64,000 bases of DNA from Chelatococcus asaccharovorans (GTDB lineage: Bacteria > Pseudomonadota > Alphaproteobacteria > Rhizobiales > Beijerinckiaceae): assembly GCF_003201475.1 (NCBI RefSeq), contig NZ_QJJK01000019.1:1-64000 (forward strand), given 5' to 3'. The translations under genes were made by a program, and so were the position numbers. Numbering within the stretch: position 1 is the first letter of the stretch; each line of letters begins with the position of its first letter. The notes below the pieces were generated by a model. It was not told the origin of the DNA and did no database searches. It worked only from the letters and a program-made list of their open reading frames with translations. Of this stretch, positions 15,877 through 25,131 are shown piece by piece.

Positions 15877-16230
15877 GGGAGATTCCTTTCCTTCACGGTT
15901 TGGCCGAAGGCTCGAGCCGACCCCTGCCGGCCCTCCCTTCGGGCGCGGTCCAGAAAAACCGGCGGAAGAAGGAGGCTTCAGGGTCCGTGCGGACCAAAGC
16001 CGAGCGGACCAGCCTTGCGGGCAAGCAGGGCCCTTTGCCCTCGCGCCGTCCCGCTTGGCCGGTTTGTCGAGGCTGGTGCGCATGGCCGCTCCGCGGCGCG
16101 CCAGCGGCCTTGAAGGCTCCGGCCGCCAGTTTAGGACCGAAGCCAAAACCGAAGAGAGGGCCGGCAGGGGTGGCCTTCCACCGAAGCTGAGCCATGAAGG
16201 AAATGACGATGACCCGGGACCGCACGGCCG
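15877..16230. other. Leader of the duplicated gene, no gene seen
   Basis: This 354-base region mirrors 6087-6457 in several blocks, including CCTCCCTTCGGGCGCGGTC, and carries no supported gene. Reading frames here are antisense or GC-driven. It presumably holds the promoter for the gene at 15289-15876. Confidence 0.45.
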
Positions 16231-16401
16231 TCATCCCGAGTGGCTGGACACCCCGGCATCTTGCGGCCGAACACTGCTGTGCTCGGTATTCTTCCTGATG
16301 ATGGCGGTCGCACACGCCCGGAGAGCAAGCTCCCGTGACAAGGCATCGATCGCGTCAGTTCCTTTGACATCTGCAGGTATCAGCCGACAGGCTCCTTGCA
16401 T
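16231..16401 (-). CDS. Possible 56-residue protein
   Basis: A short frame reads MQGACRLIPADVKGTDAIDA and then LSRELALRACATAIIRKNTE, a composition more protein-like than the GC-driven frames around it. Its start overlaps the end of the fused methylase-helicase frame. It lacks a clear ribosome binding site and no family is recognised; it may be a leftover of a longer gene. Confidence 0.3.
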   Translation of the reverse strand: MQGACRLIPADVKGTDAIDALSRELALRACATAIIRKNTEHSSVRPQDAGVSSHSG

Positions 16402-19400
16402 GCGGGATCGGCGCGTTGACGGGTCGATCCGGGTCGTTGTTCCGCGCTTGGCGCCCGCGCGGTGTTCCATTCGGGAAACGGTGTTGCGCCCGGCGTATAA
16501 TCGGCCGGAATCACGACAGGTGCCATCGATACGGCGAGGTCTTCGCCGGCGACGGCCCAATCGACTATCGTGCCGGCTGCCGGAACAGCCGCCGCACAAC
16601 GGTCGAACTGGTTCTCCAAAGCAGCCGCGACAGCCGAACGGGGACTGGGGGCGTGCGTATCGACGAGGATGTGTACTGCGACGAGATAGGTGGTCATCTG
16701 CTGCTCGAAGGCGGACGGAATGGAGATGAACCTGAACGCCGACTGGGTGATGATGATCGCATCCCAATTGGCCGTGGCGGCACGGGCGAGGAAGCGATGC
16801 CGCTTGTCCTTGGTGAAGTTGGTCTCGTCGGCAACGAGGATGCGGGCGGTCGGGTAGAGCGCCAGGAACTCGCGCGCCGCCTGCGCCAGACAATGACCGG
16901 GCACGACCAGCATCGCCTTGGCGATCAGCCCGAGCCGCTTCTGCTCCATGATTGCGGCGGCCATGGTCATGGTCTTGCCCGCGCCGACGGCGTGGGCGAG
17001 ATAGGTCGAGCCCGCCGAGATGATGCGCCAGATGCCGCGTTTCTGGTGCCCATAAAGAGAAAAGGCGCCCGAGGCGCCTGGAAGCTGAAGGTGATCGCCG
17101 TTGAATTTTCGCGGGGCGATGTTGTTGAAGCGGTCGTTGTAGTCCCGGGCAAGCCGGTCGGTCCGGTCGGGATCGGACCAGATCCATGCCTGGAACGCCG
17201 TCTTGATCTTTGTGAGCTTCTCCTTGGCCGCCTCGGTGTCGACCACGTTGAGGACGCGCTTTTCGCTGTCGCCCTCCCTCACGGTATCGAAAATCTGCGG
17301 CACCCGGCTGTTGAGCGCATCGGCGAGAAGCTCACCGGCGTGGCGCCGATCCGTGCCCCATTCCGAGGTCCCGGCGGCGGAATACCCGAGCTGGCGCGCC
17401 TCGACTGTCCAGGAGGCAAGCTCAGGCATGTGGCGGATCTTGATTTGGGCACCCATCATCTCTCCGACGAAATCGACAATGTCGGCGGCGGGAATCCAGG
17501 GGGCACCCAGACGTGCCGTAATATCGGACGGGTTCAGGTCGGCCGGCTGGACATCACGCAGCGCCCGGACATTGCGTTCGAATACCGGATCGAGAGCCGC
17601 AGCGGCGTCCGCGGCCCTGAGCTTGTCGCGCACCTTGCCCGAGAGATAGGCATCGGCGGTCTGCCAGGATCTGGTCTCCGGATCGCGGAATACGGCGTCG
17701 CCCAGCTCAGCGATGACGGTGTCCGCATCGGCATGCATGAGTTCGGCAATGTGATCGACATCGACATGACCGCGCTCGTTGAGCACCACGGCCAGGGCGT
17801 CGGCGGCACAGGTGATGAGCGGCGCCGAGGGCAGGGCGATTACGCGCTCGGTGAAGATCGGGCCGGGGCGCGCCGTGTTCGTCTCGAGGTCGTAATCCTC
17901 GATCGAGGCGACGAGCCAGCAATCGGGATCGTCGAGGAAGGGCTGGAGATTGGGACGACGGTGCGTTTCGCGGACTTCGCCGGTTTCGGGGTCCTCCTTC
18001 ACCGACACGGTGGTGGAATTGACCGGACCGAAGGCGCGCACGAAATTCGACCAGGCAATGCGCAGCCTGACCTGATATTGCTTGAAGGGCTGATCTCGCT
18101 CCTGAGCCTTGAGGACCTCGCGCACGGCATCGCGGATCGGGATCAGCTTGCGGATGATCCTGGCCTGTTTATCGAAGACGCCTTCAGCGCTGCGACCCTT
18201 GCGCACCGTGATGGTGACGGGTTCGCCGTCGCGCATCTGCATCAGCGCCTGGTTCTTCCCGACAAAGAAGCTGCCCTCGCGGATGCCCTGCCCTTCGGGC
18301 TTATCGAATTCGTGGGCATCGCCGGGATCGGTTTCCGGATCGACGGCTTCGGGCTCGCCGTCATAGATCGCTTCCGGAAGAAGACGGATGGCAGCGGCAA
18401 TCGTCTGCTCCAGATCGACACCTCGCTGCGGCAGGCAGGTATAGGTTTCGCCGTATGGTCCGGACGTCGTGGCATGGATTCCCAACACGTGATCCGGATG
18501 CTGCGCGAACCAGCGATTGACGCGGATGGGGCCTTCATCCTCGGTTGCAGGCCGGACCTGGTCGGTCTCCAGCCAGGACATGTCGCCCTCGGCGTCGTCA
18601 GGTTTACGCTTCCGGAAAAAGAGGATGTCGACCACCACGTTCGTGCCGGCCTCGGCCCGGAAACTGCCCTCCGGCAGGCGGATGGCGGCGACAAGATCGG
18701 CCTGTCGGGCGATCGTTTCCCGGGCGGCTGCATCGGCCTTGTCCATGGTGCCGCTGGAGGTGACGAAAGCCGCAAGTCCGCCGGGCTTCAGCCGGTCGAT
18801 CGCCTTGACGATGAAATAATCATGCAGCCGCAGACCGAGGCCGCGATAGGCCCGGTCCGAGCGCACCGTGCGATCGGAAAAGGGCGGATTGCCGATCGCC
18901 AGATCGAAATGCGCCGGCAGATCCGTACGGGCAAAATCGCCATTGACGATGCGGGCGCGGGGCTGGAGCAGGCGGGAGATCCGCGCCGTGACCGGGTCGA
19001 GCTCGACCCCCGTGACTTGGCTGACCGGGCGTAGGTCCTCGGGCATCAGAGCGGGAAACAGCCCTGTTCCGATGCCGGGTTCAAGCACCCGGCCGCCGCT
19101 CCAGCCGAGCCGCAGCAAGCCCGACCAGATGGCCCGGACGATGAACTCTGGCGTAAAATGCGCATACTGGGTGCAGCGGGCGAGCGAAGCGTATTCCTGC
19201 TCCGAGGTGACATCCTGCAGATCGGCGCCGATCTCCTGCCAACCCTTGCGAAACGCCTCTTCGCCCGGACGCCGGAACACCGCATTGGCCAGTTCCGAGG
19301 CGCCGAACCCGGTGAACTTGATGAGCGCCGCCTGTTCCTTGGCCGTCGCCGGGCGGGCTTCGGATTCGATTGTCTGGGCGAGCGCGATGGCGGCGATGTT

Positions 19401-19649
19401 GTCCTTGGCGCGTTGTCTCCAGCCGCGGGCCAGACCGCGATCGCCGGCGAGATGGAAGTCCTCGCCGCGTTCGTTGTCGGCGGTGTTGCCGGCGCGTTGT
19501 GAGGCCGCCGGCACCGGCTCTTCCGGCGTATTATCATGATCCTCCGGCGGTTCGATCGTCGTGCCGAACGCGGTGACGCCAAGACCGAGGCCGGATGAAA
19601 GGGAGGTGTTGCCAAAAAGATCGAGCGTGAAGGGGTCGTCATTGGGCAT
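16380..19649 (-). CDS. Methylase-helicase plasmid protein, truncated and fused
   Basis: A 1089-codon frame whose first 980 or so residues match large plasmid proteins joining a DNA N6-adenine methylase-like domain to an SF2/SNF2-type helicase. The AdoMet motif VLEPGIGTGLFPAL is near residue 191, the methylase motif GNPPF near residue 254, and the helicase Walker A AVGAGKTMTMAAAI near residue 889. After AIIITQSAFRFISIPSAFEQ (helicase motif Ia/Ib region) the helicase stops and an unrelated stretch starting at Met 985 (base 16697, MTTYLVAVHILVDTH) continues to the stop. Full-length relatives run to roughly 1600-1700 residues, so DEAD-box and C-terminal helicase motifs are missing. Methylase function may persist; helicase function should not. 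Confidence 0.75.
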   Translation of the reverse strand: MPNDDPFTLDLFGNTSLSSGLGLGVTAFGTTIEPPEDHDNTPEEPVPAASQRAGNTADNERGEDFHLAGDRGLARGWRQRAKDNIAAIALAQTIESEARPATAKEQAALIKFTGFGASELANAVFRRPGEEAFRKGWQEIGADLQDVTSEQEYASLARCTQYAHFTPEFIVRAIWSGLLRLGWSGGRVLEPGIGTGLFPALMPEDLRPVSQVTGVELDPVTARISRLLQPRARIVNGDFARTDLPAHFDLAIGNPPFSDRTVRSDRAYRGLGLRLHDYFIVKAIDRLKPGGLAAFVTSSGTMDKADAAARETIARQADLVAAIRLPEGSFRAEAGTNVVVDILFFRKRKPDDAEGDMSWLETDQVRPATEDEGPIRVNRWFAQHPDHVLGIHATTSGPYGETYTCLPQRGVDLEQTIAAAIRLLPEAIYDGEPEAVDPETDPGDAHEFDKPEGQGIREGSFFVGKNQALMQMRDGEPVTITVRKGRSAEGVFDKQARIIRKLIPIRDAVREVLKAQERDQPFKQYQVRLRIAWSNFVRAFGPVNSTTVSVKEDPETGEVRETHRRPNLQPFLDDPDCWLVASIEDYDLETNTARPGPIFTERVIALPSAPLITCAADALAVVLNERGHVDVDHIAELMHADADTVIAELGDAVFRDPETRSWQTADAYLSGKVRDKLRAADAAAALDPVFERNVRALRDVQPADLNPSDITARLGAPWIPAADIVDFVGEMMGAQIKIRHMPELASWTVEARQLGYSAAGTSEWGTDRRHAGELLADALNSRVPQIFDTVREGDSEKRVLNVVDTEAAKEKLTKIKTAFQAWIWSDPDRTDRLARDYNDRFNNIAPRKFNGDHLQLPGASGAFSLYGHQKRGIWRIISAGSTYLAHAVGAGKTMTMAAAIMEQKRLGLIAKAMLVVPGHCLAQAAREFLALYPTARILVADETNFTKDKRHRFLARAATANWDAIIITQSAFRFISIPSAFEQQMTTYLVAVHILVDTHAPSPRSAVAAALENQFDRCAAAVPAAGTIVDWAVAGEDLAVSMAPVVIPADYTPGATPFPEWNTARAPSAEQRPGSTRQRADPACKEPVG

Positions 19650-19735
19650 GGGTGGTTCTCCGTGTGTTGGGGTGCGCGGCCGCCCGCCGCCGGGATGACC
19701 GGTGACGCGACGCTCGCGACAGATTCGGGATGGGA

Positions 19736-20134
19736 TCAGCGGGTGATCAGCGCGAACGTGATGTCGCGCTCGGTGAGTTGGACCCTCAGATGGGTGGCGC
19801 CAAAATTCCGGTTGAAGCTCGGGATCAGCAGGTCGGCGTCGATGAACTCGATGCCGTCATCGCCCCCGAAATGCCGGCACTTGTAGTCCCACCAGTCCGG
19901 ATTGCCCTTCGGATGGCATTCGGCGGAATAGACGACGAGCGGCTTTTGTCCGTCGGCGAGCTTGCCGTTCGAGATGATATAGACGCCCTCGTCGCCAACG
20001 AGCCACAGGCCTGGCTTTTCGCCCTGGCCGGGTTTCAAGCCGTAGTAGGGATCGCGGAAGCCGCCATTGGCGGCCGCGTCGGCTTCCCCGCGCGCGATGA
20101 CCTTGCGCACGGCCATGATCGGGAAGGTGAACAT
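19736..20134 (-). CDS. DUF3085 family plasmid protein
   Basis: A 132-residue protein matching DUF3085: FRDPYYGLKPGQGEKPGLWL, VGDEGVYIISNGKLA, LVVYSAECHPKGNPDWWDYK and GGDDGIEFIDADLL. No enzyme motif is known for the family. It starts seven bases after the DUF1419 stop on the same strand, so the two are probably co-translated. The neighbourhood (DUF1419, toprim, methylase-helicase) is a standard alphaproteobacterial plasmid arrangement. Confidence 0.85.
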   Translation of the reverse strand: MFTFPIMAVRKVIARGEADAAANGGFRDPYYGLKPGQGEKPGLWLVGDEGVYIISNGKLADGQKPLVVYSAECHPKGNPDWWDYKCRHFGGDDGIEFIDADLLIPSFNRNFGATHLRVQLTERDITFALITR

Positions 20135-20141
20135 GGCGACC

Positions 20142-20741
20142 TCACGCGGCCTCGGCGAGCGGCAGGTGGCGCAGATGAACCGGAAGCTTTTCCGAGATCT
20201 GCGCGTCGGTCAGATGATCCAGCAACGCGAAGCTGCTTGCCTGCCCGCCATAGACGATGACGGTGCGCTTGCCGCGATGCTCGGGCCGGAAATTCGGTCC
20301 GGCATAGCCGCGATACCGGTCCTCGGTGGCGCTCCAGATGTGCTCGATGCGCTCCTCGCGGGTCATCGCCTTGACCGGGCGACGCTCCCGCTCGACGATG
20401 GCGTCGCGCATCTCGACGGGCGAACCCGGCCGGGCGAGATCGCAATAGGCATGGAAGTAGCGGTCAACCCCGTTGATGCAGAGCGCATAGAACACGCTGG
20501 TGATGCTGCCGGTCAGGAATTCGCCCAGGGCGAACATCTCGCCGCGCATCCAGAGCGGCGGCAGGATATCGAGCATGTAATCGTGTTCGGGCCGGGCGAT
20601 CTCGAACCATTCGCCCGCGAACAGGGCACCATCGTCGTTCTGCCAACGGTTCGGGCGCTGGGCGTGGCGATCGAACAGACGGAACATCTGCCGGCGATCG
20701 GCAACGCCGAAATAGATCTTGCGGATGGGAGAGAGGGTCAT
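20142..20741 (-). CDS. DUF1419 family plasmid protein
   Basis: A 199-residue protein of DUF1419: IRKIYFGVADRRQMFRLFDR, GALFAGEWFEIARPEHDYML, DILPPLWMRGEMFALGEFLT and a shorter basic C-terminal region. The start at 20741 (MTLSPIRK) is chosen over one 13 codons upstream on similarity to the usual family opening. Function unknown. It is followed at once by the DUF3085 gene. Confidence 0.85.
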   Translation of the reverse strand: MTLSPIRKIYFGVADRRQMFRLFDRHAQRPNRWQNDDGALFAGEWFEIARPEHDYMLDILPPLWMRGEMFALGEFLTGSITSVFYALCINGVDRYFHAYCDLARPGSPVEMRDAIVERERRPVKAMTREERIEHIWSATEDRYRGYAGPNFRPEHRGKRTVIVYGGQASSFALLDHLTDAQISEKLPVHLRHLPLAEAA

Positions 20742-20864
20742 GGGTGGCTCCTTGGCCTCCGGGGCTGGAGCGCGGCTCATCCTCTCGACGTCGCCATCGT
20801 CTTCAGCCCTTCCGGACCCCTCTCAAGCGGCCGCCTCTCCGTCCGGCCGGGTCAAGGGCCGGCG

Positions 20865-21581
20865 TCAGCCGGGCGAAGCGTCACCCTTGAGGCGGCCGGC
20901 GGGCATGCGGCAGCCATCCTCCTTCGGCTTCTCCCTCCCTTTCGATACCTCACTCCTTCCCAGTTCGGCGTTCCAATCGTCTTCCAGCGGACAGATCCGC
21001 TCGAACCCGCATCCTGCCTCGGCCGCAAGCGCCTTCAGTCGACAGGCATAGATCTCGCCCTGCGCGTTGTTGTCGGTGGCCGCCACGAGATGGGCGCCCG
21101 GCCGGTGGGCGTATGTTTTAAGAGCTTCGGCCGTGGCCGGCGCCCAGCCGCCGCCGGTGCTGAGATAGAGGGTGTCTGATCGAACATCTTCGATCGCAGC
21201 CAGGCTCATGGCGTCGATCGCCGCCTCGGTGACACAGAGTCGAGGCGCATCGGGCCGGCCGAGACGGAACAGCATCTTGGCGCCGCCGGTCGCAAAGCCG
21301 CGCCAATCGGGACCGCGCTCCTCCCAGCCGGTCACCTGGCCGGCGGAATCGGTATGGCCGGCCCACATACTGCCCTTCGGGCCTTCGCGCAGGAGGTTCG
21401 CGGCAATGGCCTTCCGGATGACACGTTCAGGGATGTGGCGCGTGTCGTGGAGATAACGCCATGTCGCCGAGCCGGGCCAGAGTTTGCGCCGGACCCGCCA
21501 GCGTTCCGTGATCGTCAGGTCGGGCGCACGGTCCCTGGCCGCGCGTGTCCAGACCGGTTCGGACGGGACAAATCCCCTCAC
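20865..21581 (-). pseudogene. Toprim-domain (DUF3991-type) protein lacking its N-terminus
   Basis: The frame opens with RGFVPSEPVWTRAARDRAPD and contains WRYLHDTRHIPERVIRKAI, FATGGAKMLFRLG, LCVTEAAIDAMSLAAIE, STGGGWAPATAEAL and VAATDNNAQGEIYA, which are toprim motifs including the acidic E and D-x-N. Complete relatives begin with about 80 more residues including a DUF3991 domain. These are replaced by the end of the fic gene, whose stop sits at 21578, so the gene has lost its start. Plasmid toprim proteins of this type are thought to take part in DNA replication or transfer. Confidence 0.8.
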
Positions 21582-22807
21582 CTGAAGGAAAGTGAGGGCG
21601 GCTCAGGCACAGTAACATCGGCATCCGTGAACAGGTTCGGAAACAGCCGCTCCCGGAAATCGAGAGGGAAGGCGATGCGGACCGGCGCCTTTGGGGTATC
21701 TGATTTCAGGAAGCCACGGTCGACCAAATCCGACAACGTATTCCGTGCTGTTCGCTCGGACGTCTTTAGAACAAAGTTCGCCTCACCCCGGGGAAGGCTG
21801 CCATGTCGCAACACGGCCGACACCAGATCAGGCGCCCGCTTGTCGTCAACGACATCTTTCACGAGAGCACGGTACCGCGCCTCCAGCCGTGTGAGGTCGA
21901 ACATGGCGGTCGAGAACCTGACCTGGTCAAGTGCGGCCGTCAGGAACCATTCGACAAAATCTTTGAGCGCGGACTCCGACAGATTGCCGCGGCCGTCACG
22001 GTCGCCCTGGCGAGGACTGTCAGCGTGGTCCATCATCCGTTTGTACTCGCCGCGATCTTTCAGGCCACGGGCAAGACCACGTGAAATCGACCACAATCCA
22101 TTGCCGCCGATCCCGGCTTTGAGCGCCATCGCGTGAGACATCAGACGGCTGACCCTGCCATTGCCGTCGGGGAAAGGATGGATGTAGTTCAGCCGATGAT
22201 GCGCCGAGGCAATGGCGATAATCCGCAGGCTGGCCTGTTTCTCGGCCATCGCAAATCGCTTCTGGAACCATTCCATGAAGGCAATTACTCGTGACGAAGA
22301 AGGTGGCTGGTGTCGGCCGACCGCGACGTCGTGGTCGGATATCGTCCGGAACTCGCCGGGCACGATATCCACTTTCGTACCGTCGGGTTTCTCCACATAT
22401 CGGAACTCTGCCGGCATCTCGTCATAGAATGCGCGATGGACCCACCGGATGAATTCCATGGATGTCGGACTAGGCAGCTCATTGCGGAGAGCGCGGCCGT
22501 CAATCATCCGTTGGACTTCCACATGGGCCTTGGCCTCCAAGGCAAGTGGTCGGCGCTCCGGATCGATTTCGGCTCCCGCCAGTGCCATTTCGATATCCTT
22601 TGGCCTGGTGTTGTGCCCCTCGATCAGGTTGGAATAGTAGCTGTTCATGACCCGCACGAGATCGGCCAGCTCGGCAGCCGATTCCGGATGCAGGCCGCGG
22701 CCGAGTTCATCGGCAGCCTTCTGCAGCTCGATCGCGAGATCGGCCAGGACGGTTGGCACTGCGTCGTCGAAGAACAGCGGCTCAATTCGCGCAGGGGTTT
22801 CAAGCAT
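21578..22807 (-). CDS. Fic-domain protein (predicted AMP-transferase, self-inhibited)
   Basis: A 409-residue Fic protein if started at the ATG at 22807 (MLETPARIEPLFFD). The catalytic loop is HPFPDGNGRVSRL near residue 210. An inhibitory helix motif, SNLIEGHNT, lies near residue 57, so it belongs to the class with the regulatory glutamate N-terminal to the Fic core. A C-terminal winged-helix-like region follows (SERTARNTLSDLVDRGFLKS). Fic enzymes transfer AMP to target proteins. A TTG start at 22864 would add 19 residues. It interrupts or replaces the 5' end of the neighbouring toprim gene and so is an acquired gene. Confidence 0.88.
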   Translation of the reverse strand: MLETPARIEPLFFDDAVPTVLADLAIELQKAADELGRGLHPESAAELADLVRVMNSYYSNLIEGHNTRPKDIEMALAGAEIDPERRPLALEAKAHVEVQRMIDGRALRNELPSPTSMEFIRWVHRAFYDEMPAEFRYVEKPDGTKVDIVPGEFRTISDHDVAVGRHQPPSSSRVIAFMEWFQKRFAMAEKQASLRIIAIASAHHRLNYIHPFPDGNGRVSRLMSHAMALKAGIGGNGLWSISRGLARGLKDRGEYKRMMDHADSPRQGDRDGRGNLSESALKDFVEWFLTAALDQVRFSTAMFDLTRLEARYRALVKDVVDDKRAPDLVSAVLRHGSLPRGEANFVLKTSERTARNTLSDLVDRGFLKSDTPKAPVRIAFPLDFRERLFPNLFTDADVTVPEPPSLSFR

Positions 22808-22922
22808 TCTCTGCCGATCTCTGTAGCGTCGCAATTGCCTATAACATAAGGTCCTTTGGACCAAATGTCAGCAATATTGCCGATGTTGATTGCCGATCTT
22901 TCTTGCCGACGCCCAATGCCGG

Positions 22923-23420
22923 TCAGGACGGGAAGCCGAAACGACGCAGCAGATCGGGCGGACAGAGCGCAACCGGCTCCATTGAGTCTCCTATGGCGTT
23001 GTGGCCGAGCCCGTGTCGGGCATTCGGGCCATCGCAGATGAAGCTCTTGCCGCCAGGCAGGGCACAAACGGCTTCGCTTTTTCGCACGAGTACAAGACCG
23101 CCACCATCCCTGCCGCGCCATACGAGGCAGCCCGGGATACGATTGGCGAGTGCTCTTGGTAGCTCCGAGCGGATCGCTTGCAGGTTCTGGTCGTCGCAAA
23201 TGACGAGCGAGTCAGCCCCGTTCGTGAGCGAGACATCGTCCATCTGGCGATTGGCGATGTCGAACAATTTACCCTGACTGCAGCCTTGGACATCGTTGAA
23301 GTCGACCGTGATCGGCCTTGGCGGAGGGGTCACTATGGATTGCCACCAATTCCAGACATAGGGACCGATGATCGCGGCTGCAGCCACTCCAACAAGCCAC
23401 CACACTGCTTTCCTAAACAT
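22923..23420 (-). CDS. Membrane-anchored or exported protein of unknown function
   Basis: A 165-residue protein with an N-terminal hydrophobic segment (VWWLVGVAAAAIIGPYVWNW), then a periplasmic-looking domain with four to six cysteines (GCSQGK, VICDD, GCLVW, VCALPGG, FICDG, ALCPP) that could form disulfides. No family recognised. Its start overlaps the end of the upstream exported protein gene by eight bases, so both are likely one operon. Confidence 0.65.
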   Translation of the reverse strand: MFRKAVWWLVGVAAAAIIGPYVWNWWQSIVTPPPRPITVDFNDVQGCSQGKLFDIANRQMDDVSLTNGADSLVICDDQNLQAIRSELPRALANRIPGCLVWRGRDGGGLVLVRKSEAVCALPGGKSFICDGPNARHGLGHNAIGDSMEPVALCPPDLLRRFGFPS

Positions 23421-23967
23421 CGGGAGCGACCATCAAGACAAATCTGACATCGTCAACTTGGAACGACACCCTCAGCCATCCGGTCGTCTGGCCAATTCGG
23501 CATCTGAAAGCGCCTTCTTCGATGCCCTCAAACGGGACGTCATCCTTCGTTCGAGCAATGAACCCTTCGATGCACTTCGATGTCAGATCGCTGAATTTGG
23601 ACATCACGTCAGGAAGCAGCTTGCGTGCTTCTGCGAAGGTGGGCTCCGCAATCTCCTGAGTGGCCAGGGCCTGGGACTGCAGGTAGGCAGTCAGCTCACT
23701 CGGGTCACGTTGCAAATTGACGAGTTGAGAAATGATGCTCTGGTGTCGGTCATCGCCTTCGATCGCTTGCACCGAAATATCACACCATTCGCGATCGACA
23801 TCTTCCGTTGACCAGCAGGCAGTGGCGTTGCGGACAGATGCCCCGTTGCTCAGAGTTGGGTCCTTGAGGTCGCAGGTGCATTTTTCCCGGGTTGCATCGG
23901 CCGCAAAGGACAGCATCGGCCATGAAAACACCATCGCGAAAGCAGCCGCCACAACAAACCTGAGCAT
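23413..23967 (-). CDS. Exported protein of unknown function
   Basis: A 184-residue protein with a clear Sec signal peptide (MLRFVVAAAFAMVFSWPMLS, cleavage near SFA-AD) and a cysteine-containing mature part (KCTCDLKDP, TACWSTEDVDREWCDI, KCIEGF, FRCRIG). The regularly placed cysteines suggest disulfides in the periplasm. It overlaps the membrane-anchored partner downstream. No family recognised. The two may act together, for example as an envelope-located complex. Confidence 0.65.
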   Translation of the reverse strand: MLRFVVAAAFAMVFSWPMLSFAADATREKCTCDLKDPTLSNGASVRNATACWSTEDVDREWCDISVQAIEGDDRHQSIISQLVNLQRDPSELTAYLQSQALATQEIAEPTFAEARKLLPDVMSKFSDLTSKCIEGFIARTKDDVPFEGIEEGAFRCRIGQTTGWLRVSFQVDDVRFVLMVAPDV

Positions 23968-24302
23968 TTATCCCCCTCCCAAAGCGCCGTCACAAGCATA
24001 ACGGGAGGTTGTCGTGTTCTCAATCAGCGGGCTGATAAGAATATCGACCGTGTTGCTACGTGTCGCGCGGTCGACGCATCATTGATCTCGGCAGCGTGTT
24101 CAAGCGTAGGAGCTGCGTAGAGTCTCATGCCGCAGCGCCGCAATCGCCACGTCGATGCGGTCGAGATGCGGAAACCAAGCCTTAGACCTCCTTGGCGGCG
24201 ACAGCACGGCCTGAGCGGTCCACCTCGCTCGCTGTCGCGACGCATTTGCGGTATCTTGCCGAGGTACATTGTTGGGTAGCAAAATGGGGGCGGCAGCAAG
24301 CG
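23968..24302. other. Intergenic stretch between divergent genes
   Basis: These 335 bases lie between the exported-protein operon and the thermonuclease gene, which diverge. The composition is less GC-rich than the backbone and must include both promoters. The thermonuclease frame is open upstream to a TTG at 24192, but the encoded residues there look unlike protein. No other gene is seen. Confidence 0.4.
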
Positions 24303-25109
24303 GTGGCCTACTCACCGTCCGAGCTCAGTGAACTGGAGACGCGGATCGAATCCGCGATGCGCACTGGCCACCACCTGAGCGCGTGGGAGCTAAAATTCCT
24401 CGCCAATATCCAAGCCCGCTTTCGCAAGTTTGGTCCTGAAACACGCCTCAGCGAAAAGCAGGTTCGTAAGCTCGAAGAAATCATGGGAGCGCTGCCGACT
24501 GGGAGCACAAATATTCGGTATCTGAGCAGGCCACCACGCCGTCGCCATCGGCATCTTCTTGGTGGAGTCCTGGCGCGGGAAGCGCGCTGGCTCACCAGAC
24601 GCTTCCTCCGCGATCTCTCCCTGGTGGCCGCCATTATGGTGATAGCGAGTGCCTTTGTGGCGTTTCAAAAACTTCCATCCTTGGACTTCTCGTCTCCATT
24701 TTCCTTTGCTCCTTCAAATGCATTGGGTCCAATGGAGACGCCGCAATTTTCCGTGGTCGACGGCGACACGATCCGCATCTCCGGTGAGGCGAAAGGCATG
24801 CGACTCGTCGGGTTCAACACACCAGAGACGACGAATGCGCGTTGTGCGCAGGAACGGGAGCTTGGCCGGCGTGCCACCGAGCGGCTGAGCGAGCTCGTTA
24901 CCTCTGGCAAGGTGACGATCGAGCGCGTGGCGTGTTCGTGTCGGCCCGGAACCGAGGGGACCGAGGCCTGCAACTATGGCCGCAGCTGCGGCACGCTTCG
25001 CGTCGACGGGCGCGACGTCGGCCCAATTCTCATTGCGGAAGGGCTTGCGGTTCCTTTCCGGTGCGGCGCGACAAGCTGCCCGCCAACTCCAAGGCCATGG
25101 TGCGGGTGA
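24303..25109 (+). CDS. Membrane-anchored thermonuclease (SNase) family protein
   Basis: The C-terminal half is a staphylococcal-nuclease fold: VVDGDTIRISGEAKGMRLVG, FNTPETTNARCAQERELG (first catalytic Arg region) and a C-terminal VDGRDVGPILIAEGLAVPF. The N-terminal part has a helical domain (SELSELETRIESAMRTGHHL, FRKFGPETRLSEKQVRKLEE) followed by one transmembrane segment near LSLVAAIMVIASAFVAF. The nuclease domain would then face the periplasm, where it could degrade incoming DNA. I chose the GTG at 24303; a TTG at 24192 is also in frame. The cysteine-rich insert CSCRPGTEGTEACNYGRSC is typical of the rhizobial members. Confidence 0.75.
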   Translation: MAYSPSELSELETRIESAMRTGHHLSAWELKFLANIQARFRKFGPETRLSEKQVRKLEEIMGALPTGSTNIRYLSRPPRRRHRHLLGGVLAREARWLTRRFLRDLSLVAAIMVIASAFVAFQKLPSLDFSSPFSFAPSNALGPMETPQFSVVDGDTIRISGEAKGMRLVGFNTPETTNARCAQERELGRRATERLSELVTSGKVTIERVACSCRPGTEGTEACNYGRSCGTLRVDGRDVGPILIAEGLAVPFRCGATSCPPTPRPWCG

Positions 25110-25131
25110 GCAACCCGTTGAACCGTGGGCT

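Noticed and set aside
16416-19034. An 872-codon plus-strand open frame
   Set aside because: Antisense of the methylase-helicase gene; arises from codon bias in GC-rich DNA.
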